Source: UTCFX2 sp963726375
GTDB taxonomy: Bacteria; Chloroflexota; Anaerolineae; Anaerolineales; UBA4823
Length of the DNA: 64,000 nucleotides
Reading direction: 5' to 3'
NCBI GenBank assembly: GCA_963726375.1
Contig: CAVSCE010000008.1
Location: 372,001-436,000 of the forward strand
Within the stretch, counting starts at the first letter, position 1. Every line of letters begins with the position of its first letter. The notes under the pieces are model-generated. The model did no database searches, had not been told where the DNA came from, and worked only from the letters and a program-made list of their open reading frames with translations. This document shows positions 1 to 8,669 of the stretch, piece by piece. The position numbers were made by a program, and so were the translations under genes.

Positions 1-2304
1 CTGGTTTGGAAGCTCCGCTGGTGATCGACACCACCGAGCTTGATGTGCTTGAAGCAGCCTTGCAGACCGCCCCCGGGCGCTGTCTGATCAACTCGACCCA
101 CCTGGAGGGAGGACAAGCCAAAGCCGATCGCGTTTTTGGATTGGCAAGAAAATATAATGCAGCTGTCCTGGTGCTGACCATCGATGAAAACGGGATGGCA
201 AGGACGGCTGAACGAAAGCTTGCCGTCGCCCAGAGGATCGCGCAGATTGCTGTGCAAGACCACGGCTTGCTCCCAGGCTCGATCGTCTTCGATCCTTTGA
301 CCTTCACACTGGCGACCGGCGACCCCGAATTTGCCAATTCGGCCGTGGAGACTCTGGATGGGATACAAAGGATCAAGCAAAGCATCCCGGGTGTTCTGGC
401 ATCGCTGGGTGTGAGCAACGTTTCGTTTGGTCTGGATCCCGCGGCACGACCGGTGCTGAACAGCATTATGCTCTACCACGCCGTCCAGGCTGGCCTGGAC
501 ATGGCGATTGTCAATCCCGCCCATATCACACCATACGCAGAGATCCCACCCGAACAGCGCCAGCTGGCGGAAGACCTGATTTTCAACCGCCATCCGGAAG
601 CTTTGGCGCGCTTCATCGAGTATTTTCAGTCCAGCGAGTATGCTGGCTTGAAACGAGTTGAAACAGCGGAAGATCCTGCATTGGAAATGCTGCCTCAAGA
701 GCGTCTGGGTTGGCGAATCCTTCACCGCCGAAAGGAAGGAGTTGAAGCCGACATCGATCTGATCATCGAGGAGAAGGTCAGCAGGGATGATGCGGCGTCC
801 CGGCACGCGGCCGCGGTTGACATTCTGAACAGCATCCTGCTTCCGGCGATGAAAGAAGTCGGAGACCGCTTCGGGTTGGGAGAAATCATCCTGCCGTTCG
901 TGCTTCAATCGGCTGAGGTCATGAAGGCAGCGGTTCTCCACCTGGAACGCTACCTGGAGCGCAAGGAAGGTGCCAGCAAAGGAACCATCGTCCTGGCGAC
1001 GGTTTACGGAGACGTTCACGATATCGGGAAGAACCTTGTCAAGACGATCCTCGCAAACAACGGTTTTGGTGTGATAGATCTGGGAAAACAGGTTCCGGCA
1101 GAGACGGTAATAACCAGGGCGGTGGAAGCCGAGGCAGATGCGATCGGTTTGAGCGCACTGCTGGTGAACACCAGCAAGCAGATGCCGCTGATCGTGAATG
1201 AGCTCCACAGGCGCGGGCTGAAGATCCCTGTCCTGGTCGGGGGAGCTGCGATCAACCGGCGGTTTGGCTGGCGGATTCTGTACACGGAAGATGGGTCGAT
1301 CTACGATCCCGGGGTTTTTTACTGCAAAGATGCTTTTGAAGGGCTTTCGACCATGGAAGCCCTGATTGATGATAACCGGCGTTTAGCCCTGAAAGAGCAG
1401 GTGCGAAATCAGGCTGCCGCTGAGATTGACCGCCCGCTCTCGCGTCGGGCAGAACGGGTGCAAGCCAGCCGGTCAGCAGTCGTCCCGCTTCCGCTTGAGC
1501 TCCCGGCTTCGCTTGAATGGGGCGCACATGTGGCCCGCCAGATGCCGCTCGAGATGGTCTTCCAGAACCTTTCAAAAAACGAGCTCTTTCGCCTGTCGTG
1601 GGGGGCAAAAAATGCTCACGGTCAGGAATGGGAAAAGCTTCAGGTCGAGTTTGAGCAGAGGTTGGAGAGAATGACCCTTCAGGCGCTGCCGCGAAGGCTG
1701 GCTGAAGCCCCAGGGTATTTACGGCTTCTGGCCCTGCCAGGCTGAGGGGGAGAATCTGATCCTGTATTTACCGGCCTCACTTGCGGGGGGGAAATCTGGA
1801 GGGAAAGAAGAGATCGCTCGATTTGGTTTCCCGCGCCAACCAGACGGCGAGCGGCTGTGCCTGGCGGATTATTTCGCCCCGAAAGATGAAAGCATATTCG
1901 ATCTTGTTGCCCTCCAGGTTGTGACGGTCGGGCAGGAAGCAACGGAGCGGTTTGACCGGCTGCAGGAGAGCGGCGATTACGCCGAGGCGTATTTCACCCA
2001 CGGTCTTGCGGTACAGACGGCTGAGGCGACCGCAGAATACCTGCATCGACATATCTTACGCGAGCTGGGTTTGGAGAAGAGCCGCGGTAAGCGTTATTCC
2101 TGGGGCTACCCGGCCGTGCCCGACCTGGACGACCACCGGATCGTGTTTGACCTGCTCCCGGTCGAACGCGAGCTCGGGATGAGTCTGACCACAGCCTGCC
2201 AGCTCGTCCCGGAGCAGTCGACTGCGGCAATCATCCTGCATCACCCCGAGGCGAAGTATTTCAGCGTTGGATCAAGCCGGGTGGAGCAGCTGACGAGAAG
2301 GTAA
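1..2304 (+). CDS. metH: Cobalamin-dependent methionine synthase, C-terminal part, one frameshift
   Basis: Transfers a methyl group from methyltetrahydrofolate through cobalamin to homocysteine. The gene enters from the left edge, so the homocysteine-binding domain lies outside the window. Visible in order are the pterin-binding barrel (about residues 1-200), the B12 cap helices, the B12-binding Rossmann domain with GDVHDIGKN (the cobalt-ligand DxHxxG motif), and, in the next frame from about 1690, the reactivation domain with WLKPQGIYGFWP, RYSWGYP and HHPEAKYFSVG. The first frame runs into unrelated sequence and stops at 1745. A single-base shift near 1680-1692 rejoins the two parts into a normal C-terminus ending at 2304. 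The activation domain implies reductive methylation using SAM. Identification is secure; whether the shift is real is not. Confidence 0.9.
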
Positions 2305-2321
2305 ACGCGAATGAATAGAAA

Positions 2322-3542
2322 TTATGCGGTGAGATGACCTGCCAACGTGGCCGCTGCTTCCCCAATTCCCAGGAATATCCCGGTTTTTGGGAAAGGAAGC
2401 CAGGGCATCCCGAGGAAGTATAGACCAGGGAAACTTGTTTCACCGTTTTGGGAGATAGGAAAACCAGTCTCGTCGAAAACAGGCAGGTGGACCATGCTGA
2501 AGTCAAAATCGTAGCCCAGCGCCCAGACGACCGTTCGAATCTCGGCTCTCTTCAAATCCAGCTCATTCAAGATTGGGCTGTCAAATCCATCACGCAGCAC
2601 CGTGAGCTTTTCTTCGGGGACATCCAAATGATTGTTGATAACGTAAGAGTCGATCTTCTGGGTGATATTCGCTTCGAATTCATCCACCCGGGCCAGCTTT
2701 TCGAGTAAATCGGGAGACAGGTAGATTCTCCCGTCTCTTATGTCCACCAGACGCCCCAGCAGGTGCACGCCATCCCTGGCAAACCGGTGAAGGTTAAGAT
2801 CATGTCCACCATTCTTGCCAGATACGTGTGGATTTCCGGCGAAACGATCTCGCCGAGAAGGCAGCATCTCAACCGTCCTGTTCATGAAGCCGATGAGAAT
2901 CAGCCATTCAACCGCATCCCTTCCGCGGTATCTGCGCGGTACCCGACCTGTTTTGCCAACGCAGAGATAAACGGACCTTCCAGATTGGTAAAGCTCTTCT
3001 GCGATCTGGCAGCCGGATTGACCTGAGCCGACAACAAGTACTGCGCCTGGTGGCAGGCTCTCGGCGTTGCGGTAGCTTCCCGAATGAAGCTGCAGGATCT
3101 CCGGAGGCAGGCGGGCGGCAAAATCTGGGAATTTGGGATGCTGGAAAATGCCGGTTGCGATCACGACATTGGCGGATTTGAAGCTTCCTGAATTGGTCTT
3201 CACCAGATAGCCGCCATTCGACTGCTCTACCGAAGTGGCTGTCACTCCGAATTGTACAGGCAGATGAAAACGTTCGATATATGATTCGAATGTCTCAATG
3301 ATTTCTTTGCGCGGCATGAAGCCATTTGGATTGTCGCCGGCATACTCGCTTCCTGGCAGGTGAAAAGTCCAGTTTGGAGTGACCAAGGTGAACGAATCCC
3401 AACGGTCGTCTCGCCAGGCGCTGGCGGGGCGGCTTGCTTTTTCTAAGATCATATGTTCGTGATGGCTCTTGGTCAGATAATAACTTATAGACAGGCCTGC
3501 CTGCCCACCACCAATGATAACCGTCTGATAAGAATCTGTCAT
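2322..3542 (-). CDS. Flavin-containing monooxygenase-like FAD/NAD(P)-binding oxidoreductase
   Basis: A 406-residue single-component flavoprotein of the FMO/CzcO type. The N-terminus has the FAD Rossmann motif GGGQAGLS at about residues 11-18. A second dinucleotide motif, VVGSGQSGCQIAEE, near residue 170 should bind NAD(P)H. A WALGYDFDF segment near residue 340 matches the conserved ATG-like strand of the family. Length is normal and there is no signal peptide, so it is probably cytosolic. Its substrate cannot be told from sequence; relatives oxidise amines, sulfides, ketones or indole precursors. It converges with metH, ending 17 bp from it, and is divergent from the efflux operon that starts at 3772. 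Confidence 0.85.
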   Translation of the reverse strand: MTDSYQTVIIGGGQAGLSISYYLTKSHHEHMILEKASRPASAWRDDRWDSFTLVTPNWTFHLPGSEYAGDNPNGFMPRKEIIETFESYIERFHLPVQFGVTATSVEQSNGGYLVKTNSGSFKSANVVIATGIFQHPKFPDFAARLPPEILQLHSGSYRNAESLPPGAVLVVGSGQSGCQIAEELYQSGRSVYLCVGKTGRVPRRYRGRDAVEWLILIGFMNRTVEMLPSRRDRFAGNPHVSGKNGGHDLNLHRFARDGVHLLGRLVDIRDGRIYLSPDLLEKLARVDEFEANITQKIDSYVINNHLDVPEEKLTVLRDGFDSPILNELDLKRAEIRTVVWALGYDFDFSMVHLPVFDETGFPISQNGETSFPGLYFLGMPWLPFPKTGIFLGIGEAAATLAGHLTA

Positions 3543-3710
3543 TTCTCGATCCCCGAATGGCCTTACATATAGGATAAATTAGATGGACAATATAGTAATT
3601 ATAAGCCTGATTGTCCTTTCCGTCAATCTGTTCAGACAAATAGAAACCCAACAATATCCTTATTAGTTCTTCACAATTTCATAACAAGTATTTTTTATAC
3701 TCAGCTATGG

Positions 3711-3744
3711 ACAAGCAGACAAGGCTTTGTCTGCTTGTTTTTTT
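3711..3744 (+). terminator. Intrinsic terminator-like hairpin in the leader of the efflux operon
   Basis: A perfect 12-bp stem, ACAAGCAGACAA (3711-3722) with TTGTCTGCTTGT (3727-3738), has a GGCT loop and is followed by seven T residues. It points rightward, only 27 bp before the macA start. No rightward gene ends upstream of it, because the neighbour at 2322-3542 is leftward. It may therefore act as a transcription attenuator in the leader. A possible -10 (TATACT) lies at 3696-3701. Confidence 0.65.
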
Positions 3745-3771
3745 ATGTAAACTACCTTCAGGAGACGCAAT

Positions 3772-5159
3772 ATGCTGAAAAAAAAGCGATTTTGGGTGGC
3801 CATCATCAGTGTCCTGGCCCTGGTTGGGATCGGCTATTATTTCTACTCGACGCGTACTGCTACCGCACAGGTCACTACTGATGCAGAAACCCTGAAGACA
3901 ACTGTCTCCAAAAACGGAGATCTGACGCTCCTTGCCACAGGAACTGGATCGATCGTCCCTTCGAAGGAGATCAACCTGGGTTTCGATGAAGCCGGGACGC
4001 TGCTTGAGCTGAATGTCCAGGAGGGCGATACGGTTAAAGAGGGGATTTGCTTGCCCGTTTGCAGACTGTCCAAACCGAAGAGGAGATTGCTGCAACCATC
4101 GCTGAGAGGCAGCTTGCAGTCGTCCAGGCTCAGAATTCGCTGGACAATCTCTACGAGGCGGCGGCAGTCTCGCGGACCGAGGCGATCAACAATATTTCCA
4201 CATACTCCGAAGAACTGCGCGATGCCCAATACACGATGGAAAACTACACGATGCCGCTCTATTTGAAAGGGCTGGAGACCGTTGAGGCGATCCAAAAAAT
4301 GAAGGCAAATCTCGATTCCGCTCTTGCAGATTTTGAGCCCTATCGATATTTTTCCAAATATGATGATACCCGCGAAGACAAGCTGGAATTTCTGAACAAT
4401 GCCCAGGCTCAGTACGATGCAGCGATCGATCGGCTCAATAAAGAATATGCGCTCCAAGTGGCGGAAGACAACTTGAAGAAAGCGCAGGAAGATTATATTA
4501 AATATAAGGACGGTCCGGCGGCTGATGAGCTCGCAGAAGCTCAAGGTTCTTTGGAAAATGCCAAGGCAAAACTGGAGCTCGCCAGCGCAGAAAAATCCAT
4601 TCTGGATCTCACAGCGCCGTTTGATGGGACAATCCTATCGGCAGAGGCGATTGTGGGCGGGACGGTCGGAGAGGAATCGATCATCACAATTGGCGTGCTA
4701 GAGCCACTGACCCTGGAAGTCTATCTGGACGAGAGCGACCTGCAGATGGTTGTGGTTGGTTATCCGGTTGAAATTACATTTGACGCCTACCCGGACGAGA
4801 TTTTTTCGGGGAAAGTCACGCAGATCAGCAAAAGCCTGCAGACCGTTTCAGACGTATCGGCCATCAAAGCAATCGTTGAATTGGAGGACGAAGCTGTCGA
4901 CGCTTCGATCTCACTCCCGGTGGGCTTGAGCGCAACCGTTGATGTGATCGCAGGTCGGGCGGAAGATGCCGTGCTGGTGCCCATTGAAGCGCTGCGCGAT
5001 CTCGGAGATGGGGAGTATGCTGTCTTTGTCGTGGTCAATGGGCAAACAGAGATGCGCTCTGTTGAAGTTGGGCTGATGGATACGACTTACGCTGAAATTA
5101 AATCGGGCTTACAGGCGGGTGAAACTGTCTCGACAGGCACTACTTACGCATTCGAGTAA
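3772..5159 (+). CDS. MacA/HlyD-type efflux adaptor protein, one frameshift
   Basis: Membrane-fusion adaptor for an ABC exporter. An N-terminal membrane anchor (about residues 5-27) is followed by the first half of a biotinyl-lipoyl-like domain, a long coiled-coil hairpin rich in Ala, Glu and Gln (about 90-270), then the second lipoyl half with APFDGTILS, and beta-barrel and membrane-proximal domains ending with VPIEALRD. The frame breaks at about 4041-4045, where four G residues should be five: restoring one gives VKEGDLLARLQT and joins the two parts. SD-like AGGAG lies 9 bp before the ATG. It is followed 11 bp later by the ATPase and then the permease, a classical macA-macB layout with separate ATPase and permease genes. 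The exported substrate is unknown. Confidence 0.88.
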
Positions 5160-5170
5160 AGGCAATTTAA

Positions 5171-5956
5171 ATGGAAAATATCCAAAAAGGATTTGCGAAT
5201 CCACCGACCGACGATCAGCGCCTGATTCGGATTGTCGATCTAACCAAGGTCTATGGGATGGGTGATATTCAGGTCGTTGCCCTTGACAGGATCAACCTGG
5301 AGATTGGTGAAAACGAATTTGTTGCGATCATGGGCCCTTCCGGATCAGGAAAAAGCACACTGATGAACCTGGTTGGATGCCTGGACCGGCCGAGCTCGGG
5401 CAGCTATTACCTGGCTGGAGATGACATCAGCAAGCTGGACAAAGCCCAGCTTGCTGCAGTGCGCAGCAAGAGGATCGGCTTCATCTTCCAGGGTTTCAAT
5501 TTGCTGCACCGAACCACCGCCCTCGAGAATGTCATCTTGCCGCTTTACTATTACCGTAATGGAAAGATCACTGAAGAGGAGAAGATCGAAAAAGGCATTA
5601 AGGCGCTTGAAGCTGTTGGATTGGCAAATCGCGCCCATCACCAGCCGAGCGAGTTATCTGGAGGGCAGATGCAGCGGGTAGCCATCGCGCGTGCCCTGAT
5701 CAACGATCCCCTGATCGTCCTAGCGGATGAGCCGACCGGAAACCTGGATACACATTCCAGCTATGAGATCATGCTGCTGCTCACCCAGCTCCACGAGCGC
5801 GGCCGGACGATCGTGATGGTTACCCATGAAAATGACATCGCCACCTATGCCAACCGGATCATCCATTTTCGAGATGGAAAGATCGAAGCGGATGAGACGA
5901 ACATAAATCTCCGCTCGGCCAGATCTGAACTGGAGGCGCCGCATGGACCCGATTAA
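5171..5956 (+). CDS. ABC transporter ATP-binding protein, MacB/LolD family
   Basis: Energises the exporter encoded by this operon. The 261-residue protein has Walker A GPSGSGKST near residue 55, signature LSGGQMQRVA near 160, Walker B LIVLADEPTGNLD near 180 and a switch His in MVTHEND. The sequence is typical of the MacB/LolD/FtsE-like group that works with FtsX-type permeases. It starts 11 bp after macA and its last 14 bp overlap the permease gene, so translation is probably coupled. The N-terminal 15 residues before the core domain are longer than usual and the true start could be slightly downstream. Confidence 0.93.
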   Translation: MENIQKGFANPPTDDQRLIRIVDLTKVYGMGDIQVVALDRINLEIGENEFVAIMGPSGSGKSTLMNLVGCLDRPSSGSYYLAGDDISKLDKAQLAAVRSKRIGFIFQGFNLLHRTTALENVILPLYYYRNGKITEEEKIEKGIKALEAVGLANRAHHQPSELSGGQMQRVAIARALINDPLIVLADEPTGNLDTHSSYEIMLLLTQLHERGRTIVMVTHENDIATYANRIIHFRDGKIEADETNINLRSARSELEAPHGPD

Positions 5957-7181
5957 TATTATCATCACAGCCTGGCGAGCTCTCAACCGCAATAAGCTGC
6001 GCACGCTGCTGACCGAGCTAGGCGTCATCATCGGCGTTGCGGCGGTGATCATCATGATCGCAATCAGCGCGGGCACCGAGGCGACTATTAAAGACCAAAT
6101 TACCGCCTTGGGCTCCAACCTGATTTACGTCCAGCAGACGATGAGCGGCGGCGGCCCTGGGATGATGATGGGAGGCTCGTCCGGTGACAACCTGGTTTAT
6201 GACGACGCCCTGGCTATCGCCGAAAAGATCGATGGTGTGGCGGGAGTGGTCGTCGATCAGACCACATCCGAATCTGTAAAATACTCCAACTTAACCCTGG
6301 ATAATGTCACCCTGGTCGGCACTTCAGCTGATTTCCCGCTCATTCGGGAGATGGAAATCGCTTCTGGACGTTATTTCAACGAATCGGACATTGATAAGAA
6401 GGCGAAGGTCGTGGTCCTGGGATCTGATATCGCGGTCGAGCTGTTTGGCAGTAAGAATCCAATCGGTGAGACGATCACTGTTGGAGACACCAAGCTGAAC
6501 GTTATCGGGGTGTTTGCAGTGCGCGGCCTGGTGGGAAGTGAAGACTATGATGCTCGGATGTACACACCCATAACGGTCATATTCTCAAAATTCATGCCGG
6601 CGTTTTTTGCGCGTGTGGCTGGCAATTCGGTGCGGATGATCACGGTAAAAGTGGAAGAAGAGGCCGATCTCGACCGGGTGATTTCTATGATCAAGCTCTT
6701 ACTTGCCAAGCGCAAAGACACCACGGTCGAAGATCTGCAGGTCAATGTGCGCACACAGGAGGATTTGATTGAGACGCGCTCCTCGACCACGGAGATATTC
6801 CGAAATCTTCTGACATGGGTAGCAGCAGTCTCTCTGATCGTCGGTGGGATAGGGATCATGAACATCATGATGGTGAGCGTCACCGAGCGCACCCGTGAGA
6901 TCGGCATCCGCCAGTCGATTGGCGCCACCCCGAACGATGTCCGTTTGCAGTTCCTGACCGAGGCGCTGCTATTGAGCCTGATCGGGGGGCTGATCGGCGT
7001 CATCATCGGGATTGGTGGATCCATCTTGATTTATAAGCTGGGAGGGATGCGCACCGTTGTGGTACCCAGCTCCATCCTGCTGGCATTCAGCTCGGCTGCA
7101 GCGGTCGGGATCTTCTTCGGCTACTATCCTGCTAACCAGGCTGCTCAGCTGGACCCAATCGAAGCGCTTCGGCACGAATAA
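5943..7181 (+). CDS. MacB-type ABC transporter permease (FtsX family)
   Basis: A 412-residue permease with the FtsX/MacB topology. One transmembrane helix lies near residues 20-45, followed by a large extracytoplasmic MacB-PCD domain (about 50-280), which contains a Gly/Met-rich loop (SGGGPGMMMGGSSG), then three membrane helices at the C-terminus. The segment MVSVTERTREIGIRQSIGA is the family's conserved cytoplasmic coupling motif. It overlaps the ATPase gene by 14 bp. With the adaptor upstream it should form a tripartite-like export or mechanotransmission complex; no outer-membrane partner is seen. Confidence 0.93.
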   Translation: MDPINIIITAWRALNRNKLRTLLTELGVIIGVAAVIIMIAISAGTEATIKDQITALGSNLIYVQQTMSGGGPGMMMGGSSGDNLVYDDALAIAEKIDGVAGVVVDQTTSESVKYSNLTLDNVTLVGTSADFPLIREMEIASGRYFNESDIDKKAKVVVLGSDIAVELFGSKNPIGETITVGDTKLNVIGVFAVRGLVGSEDYDARMYTPITVIFSKFMPAFFARVAGNSVRMITVKVEEEADLDRVISMIKLLLAKRKDTTVEDLQVNVRTQEDLIETRSSTTEIFRNLLTWVAAVSLIVGGIGIMNIMMVSVTERTREIGIRQSIGATPNDVRLQFLTEALLLSLIGGLIGVIIGIGGSILIYKLGGMRTVVVPSSILLAFSSAAAVGIFFGYYPANQAAQLDPIEALRHE

Positions 7182-7254
7182 GCTGATAATTTCGATTGTC
7201 TTCAAAAAAACCAAAGATAACTTTTGAGATATGTTCTCTCATGGAGATTGTTCG

Positions 7255-8001
7255 ATGAAGAAAATTGCGAGTACCGTTGCCATCATGGGGATCATGGTTT
7301 TGCTTATATTTCTGTCAGCTTGTGGAAGCGCCGGCGCGAAGGTCACTGCCGCTTCGCCGGCTGGCGGTATAAGCTCAACTGGAATCATCAAAACGGACTA
7401 CGAAAATGCCCTGCCGGTTGTCGACCAGCTGGCTCTGGGCACTTTCAAGCTGGAAGAAAGCGGTACGGCACTGACGCCTGAACAGGCCAGCCAGCTGGCG
7501 ACGTTGTGGAAAGGCTATCGCGCCCTGACAAACAGCAGCACGACGGCACCGATGGAGCTGGAGAGTTTGACTGGTCAGATTGAGCAAGTATACACCGATG
7601 GCCAGCTTCAAGCGATTGTTGGAATGGAGCTGACCATGGAGGATATGATCCAGGTTGCCCAGGAGAAGAACTTTACCCTGCAGGCTTCCGAACCAGAGCA
7701 CGGCAACAAAGAAATGACCGAAGAACAGCAGGCTACTCGAGCCGCGCTGCGCAGTGCCTCAGGAGGTGGTTTTAGCGGTGGTCCGGGCAGGGTCGGACCA
7801 CCCGGAGGGATGCCTCCCGGAGGAATGCCTCCGGACGGGGGGATGCCTGGCGGTGGTGGTTTTGGTCCCGAAGCAATGTCGACCCCTGGAGCGATGGAGA
7901 CCGCAATGGCGCGGGGAATGCCGGCGCCGGGTGGAGGAGGAAATTTGAACAGTGCGCTGGTTAGTGCACTGATAGAGTTCCTCAAATCTAAGGCGCAGTG
8001 A
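7255..8001 (+). CDS. Lipoprotein with Gly/Pro/Met-rich tail, last gene of the MacAB operon
   Basis: Not a recognised family. The chosen ATG gives a lipoprotein signal peptide (MKKIASTVAIMGIMVLL then lipobox LSAC, Cys at about residue 23); an upstream in-frame ATG at 7231 would bury the signal. Residues about 50-170 are predicted helical and mention glutamine-rich, acidic segments. Residues about 180-230 form a low-complexity Gly/Pro/Met stretch with repeats of PPGGM, and the end is a short amphipathic helix. It follows the permease by 73 bp on the same strand, so it is probably co-expressed with the exporter and could be its cargo or an accessory factor. The permease also has a GPGMMMGG loop, a similarity that may be coincidental. 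Confidence 0.75.
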   Translation: MKKIASTVAIMGIMVLLIFLSACGSAGAKVTAASPAGGISSTGIIKTDYENALPVVDQLALGTFKLEESGTALTPEQASQLATLWKGYRALTNSSTTAPMELESLTGQIEQVYTDGQLQAIVGMELTMEDMIQVAQEKNFTLQASEPEHGNKEMTEEQQATRAALRSASGGGFSGGPGRVGPPGGMPPGGMPPDGGMPGGGGFGPEAMSTPGAMETAMARGMPAPGGGGNLNSALVSALIEFLKSKAQ

Positions 8002-8042
8002 TACGGATTGCTGTTATCATAGCCTGGTGAAACGACTCGAGA

Positions 8043-8077
8043 CCTGGGACTGTCCTTTTCTGAGGGATAGTCCCAGG
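8043..8077. repeat. 13-bp inverted repeat (hairpin) before the 150-aa gene
   Basis: CCTGGGACTGTCC (8043-8055) pairs with GGATAGTCCCAGG (8065-8077) with a single G-T wobble and a 9-nt loop. There is no T tract on either side, so it is not a canonical terminator. It lies 41 bp after the lipoprotein stop and 18 bp before the next start, where it could end the operon mRNA or structure the next leader. Confidence 0.6.
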
Positions 8078-8095
8078 TGTCTGAAGGCGTAAATC

Positions 8096-8548
8096 ATGAG
8101 ACAAAAACTAGCCATTCTTGCAGCCATAACTCTTCTGCTGATCAGCGCCAAAAGCGTGCGGACGGTGCGCCTGACGGTCGTCAACAAATCGGGTCTGCCG
8201 GTTGAAGTCCGTTTGACTGGCACATATTACGAAGAAATATATTATCTTCGCGTCCCCGAAGGCGATCGCGATCATGCTTCCGAAGCGCATATCGACGTGC
8301 TCCCGGATGATTATTCGATGCAGGTTTTTTACAAGGAATATTGGGACCCGGTGTATGGATACGATTGCAGCGAGGGTGGGAAAAATATCAAGCTGACCCA
8401 TTCGGCAAGGCTCACTTTCCTGGGGTGCAACTATCCAACGCCGAACAACGGCGAGCCGTCTTCGCTGCTTCTGAAGTATCCCGAAGGAAAAGGCCGCTGC
8501 CGGATGCCGATGAGGATGCCGGAGGGAGCCTTACCCATTTGTAAATAG
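8096..8548 (+). CDS. Hypothetical secreted protein, 150 aa
   Basis: No family recognised. The ATG at 8096 gives a short charged start and a hydrophobic stretch (LAILAAITLLLIS), a likely signal peptide or anchor. The rest contains beta-strand-like segments (VRLTVVNKSGLPVEVRLTG) with three Cys residues, two of which (in YDCSEG and LGCNY) may form a disulfide, and a fourth Cys near the end. The opening strand pattern, with a polar-to-nonpolar alternation and a ligand-like loop, resembles small Ig-like folds, but that is only an impression. It ends just before two terminators and converges with the sensor kinase gene. Confidence 0.65.
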   Translation: MRQKLAILAAITLLLISAKSVRTVRLTVVNKSGLPVEVRLTGTYYEEIYYLRVPEGDRDHASEAHIDVLPDDYSMQVFYKEYWDPVYGYDCSEGGKNIKLTHSARLTFLGCNYPTPNNGEPSSLLLKYPEGKGRCRMPMRMPEGALPICK

Positions 8549-8557
8549 GCAAGAATT

Positions 8558-8588
8558 AAACCGGAGGACCTCAAAGATCCTCCGGTTT
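8558..8588 (+). terminator. Hairpin terminator after the 150-aa gene
   Basis: A perfect 11-bp stem, AAACCGGAGGA (8558-8568) with TCCTCCGGTTT (8578-8588), 9-nt loop. It begins 9 bp after the stop codon at 8548. The T tract is short (TTTCT). Confidence 0.7.
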
Positions 8589-8615
8589 CTGCAACAATTC
8601 ACAAGTACTCCATTC

Positions 8616-8648
8616 AAACCCGAAAGGCATGCTGGTCCTTTCGGGTTT
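8616..8648. terminator. Bidirectional terminator between convergent genes
   Basis: AAACCCGAAAGG (8616-8627) pairs with CCTTTCGGGTTT (8637-8648), followed by TT on the plus side and with AAA on the other. It sits between the rightward 150-aa gene and the leftward sensor kinase, so it can serve both. Confidence 0.75.
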
Positions 8649-8669
8649 TTACTTATGGTCTAAGTAGTT

